This document shows positions 1-11,785 of a stretch of DNA of 64,000 bases, one piece after another. The DNA comes from Paralvinella palmiformis (lineage: Eukaryota; Annelida; Polychaeta; Terebellida; Alvinellidae), in assembly GCA_025642065.1 (NCBI GenBank), contig JAODUP010001142.1:33501-97500 (forward strand), in the 5' to 3' direction. How positions within the stretch are numbered: position 1 is the stretch's first letter; every line of letters starts with the position of its first letter. The position numbers and the translations under genes are program-made. Below the pieces are notes generated by a model. That model did no database searches, was not told where the DNA came from, and saw only the letters and a list, made by a program, of their open reading frames with translations.

Positions 1-1642
1 TTTGCCTAGATTAAAGTTTCCTTTAAATAGTAACATCTTTGCGTTTTATGTAGCTCACTTCCCTTCTGTTAACTTCTCAATTATTACCAAACTAGTAAAA
101 TGTTTAACAAGCTTTACCAACGACGGGTTTTTAGAGTGCGTGTGTTTTCTATAAAATGTCTTGATTTAGCTCCATTCATTGTTCTTTAGGATTAAAGCAG
201 CTATAGTTGCGAACTGAATTTCTGAGGACTTATTTGTAAGCACGCGCCGCAATTTTGTGTGTGTTGACTTTTCGTTATTTTCCATTAATGGTTGTCATCA
301 AGTTGCTTCTTCAAATGTAAATTGTAATCTTGTTAGACAGACAATGACTGCAAACTAGTGTCAACCGAACACAGATACAATCATACGCTGCTGTTACCTA
401 TCAAATAGGTGCCTAGCTCCGTGTCCTAACTCATTTGACAATATTTAAGACGAAGCACGATGTTCTGACACCAACTACGATATTGGTGCATTCACATAAC
501 AGAATATCAGTTTATTTTCGCCAAATAAACGTAGTACAACATAATATGATGCTTTATTTCGTTTCAAAGTGGCACTGTGGCTGTCTACTTTTCACTGTTT
601 AGTATGGCCTCCCTAATGGGATCTGGTCAAAAGCCCTCTAGGTCAAAAGCCCTCATATATACTTGGATAATAATGTTATATTCGTAGAAATATTTGAGTA
701 ATATTTTTAATAGTGGCATATAAAAAGTACACGTAGGGTTGGGGTTTAGGGTATTAAACTGAAAGTGATGTTTTTTTTAAACCTAAACCCGTCCTTGATA
801 GCATGTTTTGAGCGCTAGATGTTTGTTCGTTTGCCACATTACCCTTGAATGTGACCCACATGCTTTAAATGGGATTCAAATCTGGGCTGATCCCAGGCCA
901 ATCCGCTCTTCTTGAATAAATCGGTGACAACCGTGACAAGGAACGCCATCTTTGCATCATGGATATCGTACATTTGTGGAATGCATGTCTATATGCAATT
1001 TCACTTTATCCAACCGCAACTACACCTACCTATTGGTCAATTCATAGTAATGTCAGGTGGAATAAAATACACTGAAACCGGAAAAGCCAGAACACGACAT
1101 AGGGCACCCCAGAGCTTCTGCCTTGACGGTGTTTCATTGTGGCTGCTGAATATTTCTCAGCAATTAAATCACTAACATACTGGTTGCATAATGGGTTTTT
1201 CCCCGGGACTTAGACTTTTGCATGGTCGATTAATCTGAGAATAACACCTTCCCGTGCGAGAGTCGAGTGGCGATGACATCGGGCAAAGTTCAGTCTGTTT
1301 TTCATCACAGCTAAGTGTCATTGAGACCTGGCTTCCTGGCCGATTTACGCAACTTCAGGCTAAATTCCTAGCTGAGACCTCTGGAAGTAGTACTGAGACT
1401 TATTTCGGTACCCTTTAGGCGTAAAGCAGCATCAATTCTTTTGTGTGGGTTCATTGGTGTGTATACATCGTTATTGCTGTGCGTAGCTTTCTGTGAACGA
1501 TGACCCCTTTTACTATCACGAAAAGTGGATCACTATTGAATTTGACGACGGCGTTCTTCGAGGAATAACATAATTTAGCATTAATACCCCTCTTTCCGAA
1601 TGTCATTATCCACGTAGAGTCACTATTTGTGTCCTTAGAACT
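1..1642. other. Intergenic AT-rich DNA, no gene recognised
   Basis: No convincing exon or repeat family is seen. Open stretches here (for example about 87 codons near 912-1175) show no domain-like composition. A short imperfect inverted repeat lies at about 738-790, where a GGGTTTAGGG-like arm faces a TAAACCTAAACCC-like arm across a T-rich loop. It is not a telomeric array. Confidence 0.5.
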
Positions 1643-1653
1643 TCTGTCAAAGA

Positions 1654-1834
1654 TGATCGGTGTTTTACGGCCACCTTTGTGCACATGGTAGACTAAATGG
1701 GCCGATCGACCTCCAAAGGTAATGAAGCGAAGTCAAAGATGAAACACCCTTCAGATATGCCCACGCCGAGTTTCGAACACGGGTCGTATTGATCTGTGAT
1801 CCAACACACTACCGTTAGAACACGGAGGCACCCC
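1654..1834 (-). repeat. tRNA-derived SINE, family A, copy 1, with 11-bp TSD
   Basis: Read on the minus strand, the element starts with a tRNA-like head: A-box-like TGTTCTAACGGTAG and B-box-like GTTCGAAACTC. A body with CTTTGACTTCGCTTCATTACC follows, and it ends in a tail with GGCCCATTTAG and GTGCACAAAGGTGGCCGT. It is flanked by an identical 11-bp direct repeat, TCTGTCAAAGA, at 1643-1653 and 1835-1845, which I read as the target-site duplication. The pol III promoter boxes show the class; mobility would depend on a LINE reverse transcriptase. Other copies are at 3042-3231 and about 6505-6655. Confidence 0.85.
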
Positions 1835-2074
1835 TCTGTCAAAGACAATTAATTGTTTTGCCCCGGGATTTCAGGGATGAAAACAAAACTGAAAAATACT
1901 TAATTCAATTTTGGCGGCAGCAGGCAAACGACCAGGCAGGACTGACTAAGCGTATTACCGTAAAGCCCAAATATGATGATGCAATTCAGACATTATCTGA
2001 TAGAATCTGATGCCACAACGAAAAAAGCTTAAAAATAATGTCGGGTGTTAAACTTTTGTAAATGACTATATCGG

Positions 2075-2190
2075 CGGGTCTATATTAGAAGGGTGTTCGA
2101 TCTTTCACTTCGCCTAATTTTCTTTGGAACTCTTTCAGCCGATTTGGCATAACGTGTGCTCAAAGTGGCCGTAAAACAGCAACATATACA
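2075..2190 (+). repeat. SINE family A, 3' fragment
   Basis: This plus-strand stretch matches the body and tail of the SINE at 1654-1834 (GAAGGGTGTTCGATCTTTCACTTCGCC through AAAGTGGCCGTAAAACA, with many substitutions). The tRNA-like head is missing, so this is a 5'-truncated or decayed copy. The boundaries are approximate. Confidence 0.55.
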
Positions 2191-2646
2191 AACATTAGGA
2201 ACCTATAGCTACTCTAAGCCACATAAACACACACACGTGAAATATGTCAGAACCATTTCTTAACACTGGACTCTTCCATGGCTCTAGCGTTCGTGTCAGT
2301 CCGGCAATCTGTCCCCGCATTAAGGTATTGAGGTTAATAAATATGGCATACATAGCCAAATAAGCTATTGCTTGGCTAATCAGCACACATCTCAGAACAA
2401 TTTGATTTTTATCCTGAAACAACATGATAAGTTCATTTCGTAGCTGAAATACTCTGGACAGGACTTCCTGGTCGATAACAAACGTACATTGGTATGCAGT
2501 AAAAGTTGCTCATAATCAGCTACCATATCATCACATATGCAGGGAATACAATCAGATAATCTAAAATTTGTGTTCAGCAACCGGGTGTGTCTCTGCTTGG
2601 TAAATATATATCCACTGTTTCGCCATATGTAAATTAGGAATAAAAT

Positions 2647-2648
<2 letters not shown>

Positions 2649-2680
<32 letters not shown>
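2649..2680. repeat. Compound microsatellite (AT)n(AG)n
   Basis: A run of TA dinucleotides changes directly into a run of GA dinucleotides. The same AT-to-GA junction recurs at 7100-7138. Confidence 0.95.
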
Positions 2681-2751
2681 TGGGGGGGCTTGCCTGCGTT
2701 CGTGCGTGTGTCTGTGCTAACGGAGAAATGTTTTCGGCTGATTGGTTAGTT

Positions 2752-2885
2752 GGTCTATTTAGCCTGGTGTCACACCTGGGCACATGGCCGAGGGGCGACT
2801 TCTACAAAAACATCCCAAAAACACGGGTATGAGCCAAATTCGAATCCACGACCGGTAAGCTATCCGAGTATCCTCTTAGAAATAT
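2752..2885 (-). repeat. SINE family B, degraded copy
   Basis: The stretch shares TTTAGCCTGGTGT, GGCCGAGGGGCGACT, CATCCCAAAAAC and a B-box-like AATTCGAATCCAC with the copy at 54367-54560. That copy keeps the (GAGT)n tail; this one does not. The orientation is minus, because the tRNA-like head lies at the high-coordinate end. Confidence 0.6.
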
Positions 2886-3041
2886 GTTCAGAGACATTAG
2901 GTTGTCTAATGATTAAGATAAATAATGTTAGGATATCATAACCAGGATAATAACTGACAAGTTAAGATAAAAGTTCTCAGCTGAAAAGATGCGAGCGATT
3001 TAAAATGACAAATACTCGGTGAGTTTTCCATTAAGAATGGT

Positions 3042-3231
3042 CCAGATGATGATCATTGATGTTTTAAAACCACTTTTGTGCACATGGTAGTAAATGGGCC
3101 AAGCGACATCCAACGGCAATGAAGCGAAGTCAAAGATTAAAAAGCCTTCAGATATACCCACGTCGAGGTTCGAACTCAGATAATTATGATCTGTTATCCA
3201 ACTCGCTACCAGTTAGACTACTGAGGCGCCC
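3042..3231 (-). repeat. tRNA-derived SINE, family A, copy 2, with 9-bp TSD
   Basis: This is a full-length relative of the SINE at 1654-1834. On the minus strand it has an A-box-like TAGTCTAACTGG, a B-box-like GAGTTCGAACCTC, the CTTTGACTTCGCTTCATT body and a GTGCACAAAAGTGG tail. An identical 9-bp repeat, AAGAATGGT, lies at 3033-3041 and 3232-3240 and fits a target-site duplication. Confidence 0.82.
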
Positions 3232-3240
3232 AAGAATGGT

Positions 3241-4261
3241 TTAGAAATTAATCTCATCAATTCATGAGAAGACCAACAACGCGGTTTTGAACAAAACATT
3301 TTCATGATTGTGATGATGGCTTAAAAACTGTGAAAGTTTATGTTTCCGAAGTTTAGTTAGTTTAAACATTATTTAAGATCTCTATGTAATTTTTTTATAC
3401 TCCTCCGCACTGAGAATAATAAAAACTTCGGTGGTTAATATAGCTGAAATAACGAAACGTCTGGCGAATTTCCGAAGCGATGTGGTCCTTAGTACATCGC
3501 CATTTTGTAAGTCGAAAAACATATCTATCATGACGTCTCCCGGGAATTTCCGGTCGAGATCGTGTGCCACTACATTTCGAATCTCTTACCATGGCAAGCG
3601 CATCTTTTTCCAGGCGAGTATCAACGGATCTGCACTGGCCACACTGGCGAGTGCTAATTTTTGATACCATTGGGGAGCTTAAAATCTAGTAAGGTCGTCA
3701 GGAAAATTTCACCATTTAATTCGGCTGTTTTCCCACTTTTTCTAGACAAATTTTGCCAACTTTTTATACCTGGACGCCATTTTGAGACGAATGCCGCCCT
3801 ATGGAATATTCGTTTTATTGATCCCGCATTAACTACACAGCGCCACCTGGCCTTTACAGAACGAATTAGCAATTCGATGAAATGCTATTATCGACACAGA
3901 CAACGACATTTGACCTTTCATAGTAAACATGAATAAATTTGGTGAATTATGGAAGAAAACAGAAATAACCAGCGAAAATCAGAACGATGCAGAGAAGAAA
4001 ACCCCCACTTGAGGAAATTACAGAACATAAAAAGAAATCAAAATCCACTGAGAAAGAGCAGAATTGTGATTCAAAAGTGATTGTTCTCATTTGCAGCAAC
4101 TTTTACACCTTTTTCAGGAAATTGTATCAAATAAAACCCAAACTCATCATTTTTATAGTTAAATGAAAATGGTAAAATAAACTCTGAAATGCTCCCATAT
4201 GGCTTCTTTGGGGTTTTTTTTTTTTTGATCCAGGGGGGGTCATGTCCCTGGACCCCCTACA
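3241..4261. other. Non-repeat stretch with overlapping open frames, no gene assigned
   Basis: At about 3390-3900 several frames stay open on both strands (62-91 codons), and the DNA is less AT-rich than its surroundings. On the minus strand one frame holds CGQC spaced ahead of KWRC, vaguely like a zinc ribbon, but the catalytic residues of a DDE transposase are not visible. I cannot name it. The rest, 3900-4261, holds an A-rich segment and a T-run at 4217-4228. Confidence 0.35.
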
Positions 4262-6100
4262 CGGCGCTTGCTTCGCTCGCCGCCAAGCACTATGAATTCT
4301 GTTTTATCCGCGTTTAGTTTTAGTTTATTTGTTATCATTCAGCTTTGGACATCTGAAAGGCATGCCTGGAGTGTTGTAATTGCAATAGCAACATAGGTTG
4401 GTGGAAGTGATATACATAGCTGGGTGTCGTCTGCGTAGAAGTGGTTATTTACTGTTTTGTATGTGGAAAGTGTTTTATTTAGAGAACAAAATTCGGCCCA
4501 GAACTGACCCTTGGGGAACGCCATATATTAAGTCTGGTGGATCAGAGAGTACGTCACCAACTTTATCACGTTGATTTCTGTCCGCCAGGTAGGAAGCGAA
4601 CCAGTCCAAGACCACTACACAGACAGCCGACAAGTCTAATAAAATTAGAGCAGTAGGCATGCCTTTTGACAACGAAGTGTGTATATCGTTCTTTATACAC
4701 AGTAGAGCAGTATTGGTTGAGTGGCCTGTCTTTTACGTAGACAGGTAGTGGTTGTCTAGATTGTTAGAATCCAAGTGTTGCTTGAGTTGCGATGCAACGC
4801 CTCTCTCCACCAACTTAGATATGAAACAAAGGCCAGATATTGGATGGTAATTGTTAAGCTCGTCCTTGGACAATGACTAGTTTTTTTAATCAGAGGAGTA
4901 ACAACTGCTTGTTTCCAACTACTAGGTACAAAACCCTCAGCCAAAGAACAGTTTACTTATTTTGTAATTGAAGGTAGTAAGATATAGGAAAAGCCCGGGG
5001 GAGTTCCTCTTGCGTTATGGAAGAGAAACGTTCCAACTTGACAGGTGAGGTATCTGGATTGAAAAGACTAGTTTCTGAAACTATTGAGTATTTGCGTGAT
5101 TTTGTTTGTGAAAAAAGAGCTAAACATGTTTGCGACGGAGTTGTCGTCTTTATCCTGGGTCAAGACAATTTCTGGTTTGCGGTGCAAGATGCCGTTCAGT
5201 TCTTTCCACAACATTTTCGAGTTGTCCGAGTTGTTGTTGATGACGTCAGTATAAAAATTATCATATGTTTTGTTGATGATAGCGTAACATTTACTGATTT
5301 GGAGTCGCAGCTCTGATCTATTGAAAGGGGAGGGGTTCTTTTTCCTGGCTTAGGTTTGGTTAGACATTTGGTTTTAAGTGGTGCATGTTGGTCTGGTACA
5401 TAGGAGACATTACTAACACCTTGAGCATAAAGGGCAAAAGCATTGTCGGAGGGTGACGAGAAAAAAGCGGTGTTAAGTAAATCACACCTCATTTGATCAC
5501 GATTTATTCTGTGATATTGACGAAACGTAATCTGTTTAACTGTGTATTTTGAGGGTGATCTGAAATCTAACCTACAGCCAACACAAAAATGATCACCGAT
5601 ACAACCAATACCCGTGAAGTCCGATGGAGTGATCAGACAATCGAGAGTGTCACCGTGGATGCGAGTTGGGAAATCTATGCGTTGGACCAGATTGCAGGAA
5701 TCTAGCATTGATTTGAAATTCAAACTACTCACGGTGTCGGTATGTAAGCGGATAGTAAAATCGCCACAGATTAACGTTGGAGACGATAAAGAAGACAGGA
5801 AACCATAAAACGACATGAACTCATCCAAGAACACTGAGATTCCAGAACCAAAAGGTATAAATTGACGCAAACTTTATCAGATTATTGCACCATTTTACAG
5901 AGACTACGACATTGTCAAATGAGCCAAAACTGGGCGTAGTCACCAACAAACCGTCAAAATGTTTTTGATGAAACCCACGCCACCTCCAATGTTGCCATGA
6001 CGACGCCCGTGAAACAATGCATAACCAAGATTCAAACTGGTCGATATGAAGATAGAACCATCACCAAACTAAATGGTTAGCCAACGACCGAAAGTACACC
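4262..6100 (-). mobile_element. Non-LTR retrotransposon relic (L2/CR1-like), endonuclease plus reverse transcriptase
   Basis: On the minus strand the order is APE-type endonuclease, then reverse transcriptase. Endonuclease traces run from about 6095 to 5500: GYALFHGRR followed by GGGV, LICGDF.IRLH (the usual GDFN position), TRIHGDTLDCLIT, and GDHF in place of SDHF. A linker with DQHAPLKTK follows. RT motifs are ALILLDLSA, GVPQGSVLG, YADDTQL and LKLNADKTEFIVLG. The reading frame breaks repeatedly (pieces at 5196-5870, 4756-4944, 4475-4672 and 4339-4524), so it is dead. The 3' end is lost: coding sequence stops at about 4262 in a G/C-rich junction next to a T-run. The family call rests on motif style. 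Confidence 0.85.
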
Positions 6101-6504
6101 AAGTGATATGAATAAACATGGATGATCAGCCATTACCAATTTAGGAAATTCACCTAGATATTCTTCTCGATCCACGAGAAACAAAAATAAAAAGCCAAGC
6201 TCGGATATGAGATTCTACATATGAATGGGTAGAAATATGATAATGCATAACCACAGTTTTAATTAATGCTCGCAGAACATCTTGGAACAAAATCTGGGTC
6301 TTCAAGTTATTCCCGACAATAAAACTACTACGTATCATTCACGGGACGATTCAATTTTGACGTGTCCATATCCGAAGAACGAAACGTACCAGTAGATGCG
6401 CACATATAGAATCATCCATATGAAATCTCGCATGCCACGGTCTTTAGTGTAGCATCCTGGCTCCAGACGTTCCACAAGTCGGCGTAGAAATGAAATCTTA
6501 CTCT

Positions 6505-6655
6505 ATTTCGACCACTTTTGTACACTCGATAGGCTAGATCGCCTGATATATAACAAGAGATAATGAGGCGAAGTGAAAGATGAAACACTCTTCGGAATTT
6601 GATTTATATCCCGGTGCCTGAAGCAGGTGGTCAACAGAGCTACCAATTAGGACAT
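6505..6655 (-). repeat. SINE family A, degraded copy 3
   Basis: The stretch keeps the family tail and body in minus orientation (CGACCACTTTTGTACAC, then AATGAGGCGAAGTGAAAGATG and AAACACTCTTCGG). The head is decayed, and the B box is no longer recognisable. No target-site duplication is seen. Confidence 0.6.
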
Positions 6656-6659
6656 GGAC

Positions 6660-7089
6660 ATATCTTAAATTTATTCGTGTAGATAACAAACTGTTGATGG
6701 TGACTTGCAATATATCCCACTTTCAATTGCGTTTTCTGACTTAAATATAAGAAAATAGACACTTTTGTGTCAAATAATTTTAGCTTGTAAAAAAGGGCAA
6801 AAAGCCGAATAAACCTTCTAATACCTATCATTATCAGAAAGTGATACATTTCTGGAATGTATATAACAACGGGAAAGACTCATCAATGGTCGTTGTTATT
6901 AAGGTAATGGTCATATTAACAGCCATTAAGTGAATTAGTGTGCGATGTTGGTTATAATTTATTACAGAAGCTATTTAAAGCAGGATAGTCTCAATATAAT
7001 AGGATGAGCGCGTGCTTCCTGACACACACGCGCGCGCACACACGCACAGAAGCGTGCGCACGAACACATGCACACACAGACACACACGC

Positions 7090-7137
<48 letters not shown>

Positions 7138-8015
7138 CATCTTGTTTAAAAAATTGAAATGGAATAAATGGGGAAAATCAATGTATGTGTGAATAACTGG
7201 TTATGGGTTGTCTTTTGATGTTAACGATGTGGTTCATATTATAACTAACTTTTATAAGTGCTATATATGGGAGAACTATATATATATAGAATATAACACT
7301 CTGTCTGGCCTATCTTACAAACTGTGCCTCGCGTGGCATATTATTGATGATAATGGCAATTAACGTACTAATCATGTTAACGCCAACGACCATCCAATTG
7401 GCTTCAATATTTAAAACTGATCAAGTACCATTCCGGCTGTTTCCATCTGTTCCCACCGTTCACTAACCCTGACACAGGCAATCCAGAAGACTATAGAATG
7501 GGAACATATTCACTATTTAATTTAGTTGCCACAGTATGGGGACGTTTTTATTGTTGCAGTGATACAGAAAGGTCCGAGTAATTCTAATTACTGTTAACAT
7601 GCAGAGAAAATACGAACTTTTCCATGTTCATCCTTGGTATACACATACACACATACATACACCTAAATACGCAAGCAGGCACGTACGCACACACAGATAG
7701 AGAGTTACCAGGTTCCGTTCATACAAAACCATAACTTCATGTAGTGTTAAAGGTGACGGAAAAGGATTGTTTTTATATTTCGAAGTAAATACAACGTAAC
7801 AAACAATAATTTTATTCCCTATCAGATGCACTATCACACTCAAAATAATTATAACAATCAGTTATCATATTTCCATTAAAATGTTCCTGAAACTTTCACG
7901 AGCCATTACTAGTCTGTACTACACTCGTTAGGGGTTAGTGTGTGATGTCATCTTTGACAAACATCACGTAGTGCCGCAGTTTGTTTACAGGCGTTCTGAC
8001 CAGTTGACAGACAAA
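6660..8015. repeat. AT-rich DNA with a compound microsatellite at 7018-7138
   Basis: No gene is seen. At 7018-7138 a purine/pyrimidine-alternating tract runs (CA)n/(CG)n, then (TA)n, then (GA)n. This kind of tract is often polymorphic and can adopt non-B DNA. A smaller CA-rich tract lies at 7640-7695. Confidence 0.8.
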
Positions 8016-8203
8016 ATGTCGGATTCCGACGAAAGTTTTGAGATTCTCAGGGATATCAAGCCCTACAGCTTTGTACCACTGGCGAAAAAGGTTACAGGCG
8101 GTATTAATTGTGAGAAATTAGCTGCAGCAATGGCATACATGGACCGATAGCAGCCACCTGTGCCGCCGACACCCTGCCCCGGTCCACAACAAGAGTTGGA
8201 TTG
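8016..8203 (+). pseudogene. Broken first-exon-like ORF, acidic N-terminus, P2X7-domain-protein-like (tentative)
   Basis: An ATG at 8016 opens a 44-codon frame beginning MSDSDESFEILRDIKPY and ending AYMDR at a TAG (8148-8150). The same frame then continues without another stop through QPPVPPTPCPGPQQELDW to a possible splice donor (GTGTGT) at 8204. One substitution therefore separates two coding-looking halves. The acidic start, PYSF motif and proline-rich run recall the N-termini of invertebrate proteins with a P2X7-like intracellular zinc-binding domain, from memory only. The zinc-binding part is not in view. It could be a real first exon with a nonsense change, a retrocopy piece, or chance. 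Confidence 0.35.
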
Positions 8204-8504
8204 GTGTGTGTTTGTTTATGTTGGTATAAGCTTAATTGATAAGTCAACACACTGGGCCTGAATGTGAATATTTCCCTCTTCCTTTCACATAACGTCAATT
8301 AAATTAAAGTAGTATTTGTCTGTACACGGGAGTCCGGAGGGTGCATGGGGATTTCCCATATGTGGCCTATACTAGTCTATACAGTGATATGCCGCCCTTG
8401 GTGTGTCTTTTTATCCAATAAAAAAATTCGGGTTGATGTTTCGGGCCGAATTTTGACGGCATTTACACGTCGGATGTAATCATTGGTATTTGATATATAT
8501 TTCT

Positions 8505-8767
8505 TTGCACAGTTGTATACGACAGAATACACCATTTTATATGTTTAATATGAAACACATGATACAGGTTAAACAGGGTCACGTGGAGTGTTTGGGGTTT
8601 TGTTTGGCAAAGATGACGCCACGTTCCGAATTTTTTCGAAGATTCTTGATTAAAGTTTCGGCCATGTGAGATGCTAGCAAAGCAAGTTTAAAAACCACTG
8701 TAACTTTATTGAATAAATAACAATAACATTTTCACTAATTTGGGAAACCTTTCCTGTGACCTTTAAA
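8505..8767 (+). repeat. Direct repeat flanking the LINE, left copy
   Basis: This block is homologous to 11440-11785. Shared strings include AATACACCATTTTA, GAGTGTTTGG, CAAAGATG.CG, GCAAAGCAAGTTT and CTAATTTGGGAAACC, ending TCCTGTGACCTTTAA. The two copies bracket the LINE relic at 9075-11362. The family is unknown. Confidence 0.75.
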
Positions 8768-9074
8768 GGTGTCTACAATACACAGCCATAAATGTAAATT
8801 TTAAGCTTTTGTCAATAAACGAAATTTTACATCTTCACAAATGTGTGAACTGGTGATTGTTCAATAGTTTGCTCGCAAGATCATCTTATTATTGCTTATA
8901 CATACCGGTTTTCTATTCAATTTCTCCATCAAACTGCTGATTCGTTTGGGCTAGCACCACACTGTTTGACAAATATGTTTGGAATGACATCTTCTGTGAG
9001 CCTGCATGAGACTATTCATGTCATATCCAATTAGTCGTGCCAAAGACGGTGAAATAACAAACATACGTTCCTGA

Positions 9075-11362
9075 AAGTGTTTCCCGCAGAGCTTGTTGTG
9101 GCAAGTTGGTTTAATTTACAGAAACAATCTGTTTCAGCTAAAGATATTTCATATAGAAGATACAAGTCAATTGACAAGGAGGCTTTTCTTGCTGATCTGC
9201 GAGTCTCTTCTCTGGTATTGGATCCACCGGATGATGTGGATCATCTGGTGGATCTCTATGATAATACATTGAGAGACATTGTAGATCAACATGCACCTTT
9301 AAGGACAAAGGAAATGCCAAGCAGACCAATGCTTCCATGGTATAATAAAAACATACAGGCTGCAAAGAGACACAGAAGGTATTGTGAGCGGCTGTGGATC
9401 AGGACCAGTTTGTGTGTTCATTTTGAAATGTTCAAGGTCAGTAAAATTCTTGTTAAAATACCCTTGCCTCTGCTAAATCTGAATATTATAATAGAAAGAT
9501 CAAAGCATCCAAAGGAAATCAAAGGACTGTTTTCAGTGTTGTGAATAAAGTATTACATAAAAGTCAAACTGTCCTCCCAAATAATATCAACTCAGATAAA
9601 GATATGGCCCATTGTTTTAATAACTTCTTCTGTTAAAAAATATTAAATATACATAGTGGGTTCCAGTCCAGCACCTTATCACAGGGTACACCATTGGTAG
9701 AAGAGTCCTGCATATCCATGATGGATACATTTGAGCCTTTTACAGAGACTGATATCAGACAGTTGCTGAAAAGTCATCTAATGCTTTCTGTGCAGTTGAC
9801 CCTATGCCTACATGGCTTGTGAAAGATTGTCTGGATGTTCTGATAAACCCAATTACAAATATAGTTAATAAATCATTATCTCTGGGCGTTTTCCCAAGAT
9901 CCCTTGTAAAACCATTAATAAAAAACCACACTCTGGACTGTAATATTCTAAACAATTACAGACCTGTTTCAAATCTTACATTTTTATCTAAAGTTATAGA
10001 AAAGGCAGTTGCTTTCCATCTAAACAAATATTTAATCAATAATAACCTTAATGAATCACTACAGTCTGCCTATAAAAGTGGTCACAGCACTGAAACAGCC
10101 TTGGTTCGAGTGAAAAAATGATATTATGATGTCAGTTGATCAAGGTAAGCCAGTAATACTTGTTCTTCTGGACCTGTCTGCTGCATTTGATACAGTTGAA
10201 CATAATGTACTTTTCTCTAGGTTAAAAGACATGTTTGGTCTGTCAGGTAGAGTACTTGAATGGTTTAGATCCTATCTGGAACAACGCTCCCAGAGAGTGT
10301 CTGTTCATGGTATTTTATCTGACATTCAGGTTTTGTTATCTGGTGTACCACAGGGTTCAGTTCTTGGTCCTCTGGTTTTCACAATGTATACCCGTCCTCT
10401 TGGGATCATTGCGCAGCGATATGGGATTAAATATCACTTGTATGCTGATGACACACAGCTGTATATATCACTGGATCCTGACAATGAGTTAAATTTCTCC
10501 TCTTCCTTGAAGAATTTAGAACATTGTATTGCCGATATTCGGCTATGGATGACTCAAAATCTTCTAAAACTAAAAGACACCAGCATTACAGATGGGTACA
10601 TCTTCGATTACCCCTAATGGGTCAGAAAAAAATCTAGGGGTTATTTTTGACCAATGTATTAACATGCATGAACATGTCACATCAGTATGCCGAGCTGCCT
10701 ACTACCATCTTAAGAACATCCACTGTTTAAAAGCATTCTTGACACAAGAATCACTTGTAACTGTAGTTCATGCCTTTGTTACATCTCGTATAGACTATTG
10801 TAACTCCCTGTTATATGGCATATCTGATTATAACATTAGCCTTCAGAATTCAGAATAGTGCAGCTCGCATTGTAACAAATACTAGAAATATGATATCCCA
10901 TTCTTCAAAACTACATGTTTGAGCTACCATTTTAAGACGTTAATAACTTATAAATCTATTAATGATATGGCACCAGAATACCTGTGTGAACTGGTTTCCA
11001 TTAGAAAGTCATCCCGAAAACTCAGGTCATCCAGTCAGATACTTATTGCAGGTGCCAGTGTCTCGGCTCAAGTCATATGGTGATTGTGCGTTTAGTGTTG
11101 CAGCCCCCAATTTGTGGAATAAGTTGCCGGCAAATATTAGAAATTCGTCGTCTCTTGGAAATTTTAAGTCTCTTCTAAAAACACACCTATTTAAGGTCGC
11201 TTTCACAGATAAATAATTATTATCTTTTAAATCATTACAGGGTTTTTACAGACATTATTTGGGGTATTATTAAATTACATATTATTTGTACAGCGCCTTT
11301 GAATGGCTCCTGCTAGTAAGGGCGCTTTATTAAATATACATTATTATTATTATTATTATTCC
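9075..11362 (+). mobile_element. L2/CR1-like LINE relic: RT domain and 3' end
   Basis: This is a 5'-truncated non-LTR retrotransposon. It begins after the endonuclease, with the linker (SYRRYKSIDKEAFLADL, DQHAPLRTKEMPSRP, PWYNKNIQAAKR). RT motifs follow in order: NYRPVSNLTFLSKVIEK, SGHSTETALVRV, VLLDLSAAFDTVEHN, GVPQGSVLGPLVF, YADDTQLY, EKNLGVIFD and NSLLYGI, then a C-terminal LWNKLPANIR and LKTHLFKVAF. Breaks include an extra base in an A-run near 10110-10117, a deletion after LKLKD at about 10580, and frame loss at 10850-10960. The 3' UTR has GCGCC/GGGCGC hairpin arms (11293-11325) and an (ATT)n tail to about 11362, typical of the L2 group. Confidence 0.9.
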
Positions 11363-11439
11363 ACTGCACTCTGTGTTTCGCAGCCAATCACGCCGGGAAT
11401 GAATGCATAATCCATCCACTGGCAGATCAATTTGAACAA

Positions 11440-11785
11440 TTATGAGTGGCACAATACACCATTTTACACGTTTAACAAAGACATTACAGAATACATAACA
11501 CAGGTTAAGCAACGTGGCTGTGCCCAATAGGCGACAGCCAGGTGTCTCTACCCAAAACTTCAACAAGGTCACGGCGAGTGTTTGGCGTTTATGTTTGACA
11601 AAGATGGCGTCACACTCCGAAGAATCTCGATTAAAACTGTGGCATATTTGTCCACGTGAAAAGCTGGCAAAGCAAGTTTTAAAACCACTATAACTTTATT
11701 TCTAGAAAAAATTTAAATAAAATTTATTTTAATAAATAACACTGACATTTTGACTAATTTGGGAAACCTTTTCCTGTGACCTTTA
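11440..11785 (+). repeat. Direct repeat flanking the LINE, right copy
   Basis: This is the partner of 8505-8767, roughly 80 bp longer because of an inserted segment near 11515-11565 and an A/T-rich expansion near 11700-11735. Both copies end in the same GGGAAACC..TTCCTGTGACCTTTAA block. A tandem duplication that later took in the LINE, or two insertions of one unknown repeat, would both fit. Confidence 0.75.

Noticed and set aside
735..792. Telomere-like GGGTTTAGGG and TAAACCTAAACCC strings
   Set aside because: Only single imperfect copies facing each other; no tandem array.
3395..3670. Merlin/ISXO2-type transposase fragment on the minus strand (CGQC ... KWRC)
   Set aside because: Only the cysteine spacing is suggestive; catalytic DDE residues and terminal repeats were not found.
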